Assembly (NCBI GenBank): GCA_937967645.1
Contig: CALBTT010000217.1
Coordinates: 1-9,044 of the forward strand
Source: an uncultured Zoogloea sp.
GTDB lineage: Bacteria > Pseudomonadota > Gammaproteobacteria > Burkholderiales > Rhodocyclaceae
DNA length: 9,044 nucleotides
Direction of reading: 5' to 3'
Part shown: piece after piece, positions 5,086 to 9,044 of the stretch
Layout of the letters: each line of letters starts with the position of its first letter
Numbering within the stretch: the first letter of the stretch is position 1
Translations under genes and position numbers: made by a program
The notes under the pieces: generated by a model
What the model was told of the DNA's origin: nothing
Database searches by the model: none
The model's input: only the letters and a program-made list of their open reading frames with translations

Positions 5086-7083
5086 TCAGAGGCGGAAGCG
5101 GGACACCAGATCGCCCAGGCGGCCGGAGGTCTGCTCGAGCCTGGCCACGGTGCTGGAACTGGCCTGGATCGCGCTGTCGGTGCTCTGAACCATGTTGGAG
5201 GTGAGCTCCACCGAGCGGGCCAGGGCGGTGGTGGCCGCCGACTGCTCACGGGTCGCTTCGGCGATCTCCCGGACCCGGCCGGCCGCGGCGTCCATGCTGT
5301 CCTCGATGGTGGTGATCTCGCGGGCCACCACGCTGGCGCTGGCAATGCCGTTCTCCACTTCCTGGCGGGTGCCGTTCATGCCATTGACCGCCTGCTCCAT
5401 CTCGCTGCGCATGAACTCGATGGTGGAGCTGATCTCGAGGGTGGCGGAGCCGGTACGCTCGGCGAGCTTGCGCACCTCGTCGGCCACCACGGCGAAGCCG
5501 CGCCCCTGCTCGCCGGCACGGGCAGCTTCGATGGCCGCATTGAGGGCCAGCAGATTGGTCTGGTCGGCCACCTCGCGGATCACCTGAACCACGCCCGCCA
5601 CCTGCTGGGAACGCGTCGCCACACCGCCCAGGGCCTCGGCCAGGCGTTCGATGGTGGAGCCGATGCTGCGCATCTGGCCTTCCATGGCGCGCACGGCCTC
5701 GCCACTGCGGCGCGACTGCTCGCGGGTCTCCAGCATGACGTCGTCGGCCTCCCGCGCATGGTCGGCGATATGGCCGCTGGAGACGGTGATCTCCTCGATG
5801 GTGGCGGCATTCTCGCTGGTGGTGTCGGCCACCGTGCGCGAGCTTTCCGCCACCTGGGTGGTGGACGCTGCCACCGAGCGCAGACCACCGGCCAGCGCCA
5901 CGCTCTCGTCCCGGACCTCGCGGAACATGCCTTGCAGGCGGTCCAGGAAGGCGTTGAGGGAGGCCGCCGTGCGGCCCAGCTCGTCATTACGCTCGATGGG
6001 CACCCGGCGGGTCAGGTCGGCATCGCCGCTGGCCAGCTCGGCCATGGCCGCCGACAAGCGCGCCAGCGGCCGGGTGAGAGCGGTAAGCAGGGCGTAGAGC
6101 ACCCCCGAAATCAGCAACACGCTGACCACCCCGAAGAGGATGGCGGTGGTGCGCACCGCCTCGGCCGAGGCCACGATGGCGGCATCCGGCACGCTGACCA
6201 CGGTCCCCCAGTGGGCATCCAGGCCGTCGATGCGGATCGGCACCAGGAAGTTGACCATGCCCTCCTTGTCGGCCCAGCGCAGCGGACGCCCTTCCTTGAG
6301 CGCGCTGGCCACGTCCGCCGGCAGGCTGGCCGGCTTGCCGAGCAGGGCCGACTCCGGATGGGAGACCACCAGGCCGGAACCCGCGTAAAGCGCAACATGG
6401 CCGACGCCCAGGGGCCGGATCGCCCCCAGTTCCTTCTGCAGGGCATCGAGGGCGATGTCCACGCCGGCAATGCCGACGAAACGCCCGGCCCGCATCACCG
6501 GCTGGACCAGGGAGGTGATCAGCACCTGCTTGCCGCCCAGGGCATAGAAGTAGGGGTCAACGATCTGGGCTTTTCCGGTGCGCTTGGGCAGCAGGTAGTA
6601 GTCACCGGCCCCCTCCTTGGTGTAATCGACCAGCGGCTCCAGGGCGGGCTGACCGGCCCCGCGATGCCAGTAGGGGATGAAACGACCAGAGTCATCGTGC
6701 CCTTCCTTTCCGACAAAGCGCTTGTCATCGCCGTCGAAGGCGTCGGGCTCCCAACCGGTATACAGACCCAGCAGCTCGGGCTGGGACTCAAGGCCGTGGC
6801 GCAGCAGGGCATTCACCCCGCCACGGTTATGCTCACCGGCCTTGTCCATGCCCTCGAGGGCGTAGGCGAGGCCCCGCGCAACGGTCATCGCCCGTCCGAG
6901 CCGTGCCTGGATCTGGCCGGCGGCGTTGCCTGCCTCGGCCTGGGCCAGGGCCTCGCCCTGCTGGCGCGCGGCGTCATAACTCTTTGAAGTGACGATTCCC
7001 AGCGTCAGGGAGAATCCAAGCACGACGGTGGACACCGTCGCGGCGATCAGTCGGGTCCGCAGACCAAGGTCATTCCAGGCCAT
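5086..7083 (-). CDS. Methyl-accepting chemotaxis protein with dCache sensor
   Basis: This 665-residue transmembrane chemoreceptor has a span at about 11-33, a periplasmic double-Cache domain at 35-305 (GRFIPYWHRG at 133-142, DYYLLPKRTGK at 161-171, GGKQVLITS, GRFVGIAGVDI at 200-210), a second span at 312-334, a HAMP domain at about 335-388 (P339, DELG at 367-370) and a cytosolic signalling domain to the end. The hairpin tip that binds CheA and CheW is fully conserved: EVADQTNLLALNAAIEAARAG at 504-524, then GRGFAVVADEVRKLAER. The protein stops at RFRL without a CheR/CheB-tethering pentapeptide. The ligand cannot be read from the sequence; I did not recognise the amino-acid-binding Cache motif with confidence. 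The ATG at 7083 places the first span correctly, but the ribosome-binding site is weak (GGTGTG). It lies between norB and amt on the same strand, separated from norB by a terminator. Confidence 0.95.
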   Translation of the reverse strand: MAWNDLGLRTRLIAATVSTVVLGFSLTLGIVTSKSYDAARQQGEALAQAEAGNAAGQIQARLGRAMTVARGLAYALEGMDKAGEHNRGGVNALLRHGLESQPELLGLYTGWEPDAFDGDDKRFVGKEGHDDSGRFIPYWHRGAGQPALEPLVDYTKEGAGDYYLLPKRTGKAQIVDPYFYALGGKQVLITSLVQPVMRAGRFVGIAGVDIALDALQKELGAIRPLGVGHVALYAGSGLVVSHPESALLGKPASLPADVASALKEGRPLRWADKEGMVNFLVPIRIDGLDAHWGTVVSVPDAAIVASAEAVRTTAILFGVVSVLLISGVLYALLTALTRPLARLSAAMAELASGDADLTRRVPIERNDELGRTAASLNAFLDRLQGMFREVRDESVALAGGLRSVAASTTQVAESSRTVADTTSENAATIEEITVSSGHIADHAREADDVMLETREQSRRSGEAVRAMEGQMRSIGSTIERLAEALGGVATRSQQVAGVVQVIREVADQTNLLALNAAIEAARAGEQGRGFAVVADEVRKLAERTGSATLEISSTIEFMRSEMEQAVNGMNGTRQEVENGIASASVVAREITTIEDSMDAAAGRVREIAEATREQSAATTALARSVELTSNMVQSTDSAIQASSSTVARLEQTSGRLGDLVSRFRL

Positions 7084-7114
7084 TTTTCACACCAGTAAAA
7101 AGTTGTTTCCTCGT

Positions 7115-7128
7115 TTGATCTACGTCAA
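7115..7128. promoter_or_regulatory. FNR/ANR/DNR-type box
   Basis: TTGATCTACGTCAA matches the FNR-family palindrome TTGAT-N4-ATCAA at 9 of 10 fixed positions (GTCAA instead of ATCAA). Its centre is about 38 bases upstream of the chemoreceptor ATG and downstream of norB, so the only gene it can serve here is the chemoreceptor. At this distance it cannot be a -41.5 activation site unless transcription starts at the ATG; it would sit near the -10 or start site, which would fit repression. The factor could be an oxygen- (FNR/ANR) or NO-responsive (DNR/NNR) member; sequence alone cannot tell. Confidence 0.55.
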
Positions 7129-7146
7129 AAATCTACCCCAACTTGA
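7119..7146 (-). promoter_or_regulatory. Possible sigma-28 (FliA) promoter of the chemoreceptor
   Basis: On the minus strand TCAAGTT (7146-7140) resembles the sigma-28 -35 element TAAAGTT, and GACGTAGA (7126-7119) partly resembles the -10 element GCCGATAA (4 of 8), with spacing about one base longer than the E. coli optimum. Chemoreceptor genes are commonly transcribed by this factor. The -10 half is weak and overlaps the FNR-like box. Confidence 0.28.
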
Positions 7147-7201
7147 GCACTCTTTTTCAGCATAGTTATGCCGAACAATTTTTCCAGCTCCGAACGCCAA
7201 G

Positions 7202-7226
7202 AAAAAGCCCGGCACAAGGCCGGGCT
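7202..7226 (-). terminator. Intrinsic terminator of norCB
   Basis: On the minus strand AGCCCGGC (7226-7219) pairs with GCCGGGCT (7213-7206) around a five-base loop, giving a perfect 8-base-pair stem, followed by TTTTTC reading into 7206-7201. It starts 26 bases after the norB stop codon. It isolates the nor transcript from the chemoreceptor gene. The remaining gap to 7083 holds the FNR-like box and the possible sigma-28 promoter, and no gene. Confidence 0.9.
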
Positions 7227-7252
7227 CGATGCTGCTGCGATACAGGAATGAA

Positions 7253-8632
7253 TCAGGCGGCGCGCGCCTTGGACTCACCGCTCACGAAGAAGCTGATGAT
7301 GTACACCACCAGGCCGGTGAAGAACATCAGACCGGCGCCTTCACGCAGCCAGTAGAAGATCGCCACCTGGTCCTGGGCCGCCATGAAGGGGATCGGCGTG
7401 CTGCTGTAGCGTTGCAGCCACACTTGCAGGATGCCCGCCGCGGTCAGGAACAGGGTGATGAAGACCATCGCCACAGTCATCAGCCAGAACGCCCACATCT
7501 CCATCACCTGGGACTTCTCGCTGTTGGCCGCCCGACCCCGCAGGATGGGCATGGCGTAGCTGATGATGCACAGCACGACCATCGCATAAGCGCCGTAGAA
7601 GGCCATGTGGCCGTGGGCGGCGGTGATCTGGGTACCGTGGGTGTAGTAGTTCACCGGGGCCAGGGTATGCAGGAAACCCCACACGCCGGCGCCGAGGAAG
7701 GACATCACGCCAGTCCCCAGGGCCCACAGGGTGGCGGCCTTGTTGGGGTGCTCGCGACGGCGGCGGTTCACCATGTTGAAGGCAAACACGGTCATGGCGA
7801 AGAAGGGGATAGGCTCCAGCGCGGAGAACACCGAACCCCACCACTGCCAGTATTCCGGCGTACCGATCCAGAAGTAGTGGTGGCCCGTACCGATGATGCC
7901 GGTGATGAGGGTCAGGGTGATGATCACGTACAGCCACTTCTCGATCACTTCACGGTCGACACCGGTCACCTTGATCAGCACGAAGGCCAGCAGGGAGCCG
8001 AGGATCAGTTCCCACACGCCTTCCACCCAGAGGTGCACCACCCACCACCAGAAGTACTTGTCCAGCACCAGGTTGTGGGGGTTGTAGAAGGAGAACAGGA
8101 AGAACACCGCCAGGCCCCACAGGCCCATCATCAGCACCAGGCTGATGGAGGTCTTGCGGCCCTTCAGCATGGTCATGGTGAGGTTGAACAGGAACACCAG
8201 GGCCACCACCACGATGCCGATCTTGGTCAGCAGCGGCTGCTCCAGGAACTCCCGGCCCATGGTTTCGAGGATGTCGTTACCGGTGAACTTGGCCAGGGTG
8301 GCGTAGGGCACCAGCAGGTAGCCCAGGATGGTTGCCGCACCGGCCACCAGGAAGACCCAGAACATCGCTATCGCCAGTTTTGGCGAATACAGCTCCGTCT
8401 CGGTTTCCTCCGGGATCATGTAGTAGGCCGCGCCCATGAAGCCGAACAGCAGCCACACGATCAACAGGTTGGTATGGACCATCCGCGCCACATTGAACGG
8501 AATGGCGGGGAACAGGAAGTCGCCGATCACGTACTGCAGGCCCATGATGAGCCCGAACAGCACCTGTCCGACGAAGAGCCCTATGGCCGCGATGAAGTAC
8601 GGTTTCGCGACCGACTGCGAGGAATATTGCAT
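7253..8632 (-). CDS. norB: Nitric oxide reductase, cytochrome b subunit (cNOR)
   Basis: NorB is the catalytic subunit of the cytoplasmic-membrane enzyme that reduces two NO to N2O in denitrification, with electrons supplied through NorC. The 459-residue protein has about twelve membrane spans. Every metal ligand of Pseudomonas NorB can be placed with a constant offset of seven: heme b histidines H53 and H342, heme b3 histidine H340, non-heme iron ligands H200, H251, H252 and E204. The functional glutamates E208 and E273 are also present. The ATG at 8632 is preferred over an in-frame GTG at 8641, because AAGGGAG at 8647-8641 is 8 bases before the ATG and overlaps the GTG. It follows norC by 27 bases. 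A terminator lies directly downstream instead of the norQ and norD genes found in many nor operons. Confidence 0.98.
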   Translation of the reverse strand: MQYSSQSVAKPYFIAAIGLFVGQVLFGLIMGLQYVIGDFLFPAIPFNVARMVHTNLLIVWLLFGFMGAAYYMIPEETETELYSPKLAIAMFWVFLVAGAATILGYLLVPYATLAKFTGNDILETMGREFLEQPLLTKIGIVVVALVFLFNLTMTMLKGRKTSISLVLMMGLWGLAVFFLFSFYNPHNLVLDKYFWWWVVHLWVEGVWELILGSLLAFVLIKVTGVDREVIEKWLYVIITLTLITGIIGTGHHYFWIGTPEYWQWWGSVFSALEPIPFFAMTVFAFNMVNRRRREHPNKAATLWALGTGVMSFLGAGVWGFLHTLAPVNYYTHGTQITAAHGHMAFYGAYAMVVLCIISYAMPILRGRAANSEKSQVMEMWAFWLMTVAMVFITLFLTAAGILQVWLQRYSSTPIPFMAAQDQVAIFYWLREGAGLMFFTGLVVYIISFFVSGESKARAA

Positions 8633-8640
8633 GCTTGTCA

Positions 8641-8647
8641 CTCCCTT
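8641..8647 (-). promoter_or_regulatory. Ribosome-binding site deciding the norB start
   Basis: AAGGGAG on the minus strand, 8 bases before the ATG at 8632-8630 and overlapping the first base of the alternative GTG at 8641-8639, which it therefore rules out as the main start. Confidence 0.75.
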
Positions 8648-8659
8648 TCGGATCGGCGG

Positions 8660-9044
8660 TCAGCCTTCGATGTTGGGCGGCCAGTTGGCGGTATTGATCT
8701 CTGAGGTGTACTTCAGGAACTCCACCAGGTCGTTCAGTTGTTGCTCGGTCAGATGGAAATTGGGCATCTGCCGACGCCCGGGGGCTCCCGTCGGCTGGGA
8801 CTGGATCCAGGCCTTGATGAACTCAGGCCCGCGGCGCTTGTAAACGTTGCCCAGCTCCGGCGCAAAGTAGGCGCCTTCGCCCAGCAGGGTGTGGCAACCG
8901 ATGCAGTTGTTCACCTCCCAGATCTTCTTGCCCGCCACCACGGCCGGCGTCAGATTGGCCCGGTTGTCGCGCTTGGGAATGGTCTGCATCGAATCGAAGG
9001 TCAGCGCGAGGAACAGGAGCGCAAAAAACACGGTGCCCCCGTAG
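8660..9044 (-). CDS. norC: Nitric oxide reductase, cytochrome c subunit (partial)
   Basis: NorC is the membrane-anchored periplasmic cytochrome c that passes electrons to NorB. The window ends inside the gene: 127 codons and the stop are present, and by comparison with the usual length of about 145-150 residues roughly 12-20 N-terminal residues are missing. The first visible residues, YGGTVFFALLFLALTF, are the membrane anchor. The heme c motif CIGCH is encoded at 8905-8891 and is followed by LLGEGAYFAPELGNV, strongly typical of NorC; the axial methionine is in RQMPNFHLTE (codon at 8767-8765). The C-terminus ends WPPNIEG, the family ending. A GTG at 9031 lies within the membrane anchor and is not the true start. 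The operon promoter must lie beyond the window. Confidence 0.96.
   Translation of the reverse strand, partial: YGGTVFFALLFLALTFDSMQTIPKRDNRANLTPAVVAGKKIWEVNNCIGCHTLLGEGAYFAPELGNVYKRRGPEFIKAWIQSQPTGAPGRRQMPNFHLTEQQLNDLVEFLKYTSEINTANWPPNIEG

Noticed and set aside
5026..6987. A 653-codon plus-strand open frame opposite the chemoreceptor
   Set aside because: It mirrors a chemoreceptor with a fully conserved signalling hairpin; its translation is His/Gly/Ala rich with no recognisable domain or ribosome-binding site.
7115..7128. FNR-like box as the activator site of norCB
   Set aside because: norCB is transcribed on the minus strand towards this site, so the box lies downstream of norB and beyond its terminator. 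The real nor promoter is outside the window.
7160..7171. GCATA/TATGC inverted repeat in the norB-chemoreceptor gap
   Set aside because: Arms of five bases only, matching no operator I know; too weak to report as a site.
8632..8641. GTG at 8641 as norB start
   Set aside because: It overlaps the Shine-Dalgarno sequence; the ATG at 8632 is correctly spaced.
7229..8704. A 491-codon plus-strand open frame opposite norB
   Set aside because: The reverse strand encodes NorB with all metal ligands. The plus-strand translation is a His/Gln/Gly-rich shadow that also runs over the norCB junction.
9029..9031. GTG at 9031 as norC start
   Set aside because: It falls inside the membrane anchor; the frame stays open to the window end with typical NorC residues (YGGT) before it.

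Overview
The window is a GC-rich bacterial chromosome fragment with tight gene packing and ATGA-type overlaps. Gene content (a c-type nitric oxide reductase, a PlsC/CdsA-paralogue pair, an Amt transporter under an apparent sigma-54/NtrC promoter, a dCache chemoreceptor) suggests a motile, denitrifying betaproteobacterium, probably of the Rhodocyclales (Azospira/Dechloromonas/Thauera-like). The taxon is an inference from gene content and remembered protein resemblance, not from a search.

Layout. Bases 1-46 are not genomic: they are an Illumina index-adapter read-through fused to the contig end. Bases 47-2635 (+) hold a compact phospholipid-linked operon: the 3' end of a plsC-type acyltransferase, a cdsA paralogue starting 4 bases after it, and a two-domain APH-like/P-loop kinase overlapping cdsA by ATGA. 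Bases 2723-3205 (+) encode an unassigned small protein with a probable winged-helix fold and a basic Arg/Gly-rich tail. Convergent to this, and read on the minus strand, are amt (3578-4864) and, 38 bases downstream of it, a 103-residue uncharacterised protein (3228-3539), probably one transcript. The 221-base gap upstream of amt carries a near-consensus sigma-54 promoter, an NtrC-type dyad and a second 22-base palindrome. Next, still on the minus strand, come a 665-residue methyl-accepting chemotaxis protein (5086-7083), a 169-base gap with an FNR/DNR-type box and a strong intrinsic terminator, and norB and norC (7253-9044), with norC cut off by the window end.

How the parts fit. The minus-strand genes make a respiratory/nitrogen block: NorCB reduces NO to N2O in the membrane, its transcript is ended by a hairpin straight after norB (no norQ or norD here), and the chemoreceptor has its own promoter region with an FNR-like palindrome. 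Amt takes up ammonium when nitrogen is scarce, under sigma-54/NtrC control; no glnK (PII) lies beside it. No mobile element, tRNA, rRNA or CRISPR array was seen. I did not find a clearly new biological system. The best leads are the small protein in the apparent NtrC/sigma-54 amt transcript, the twin palindromes upstream of amt, and the FNR-like box sitting at the chemoreceptor promoter.
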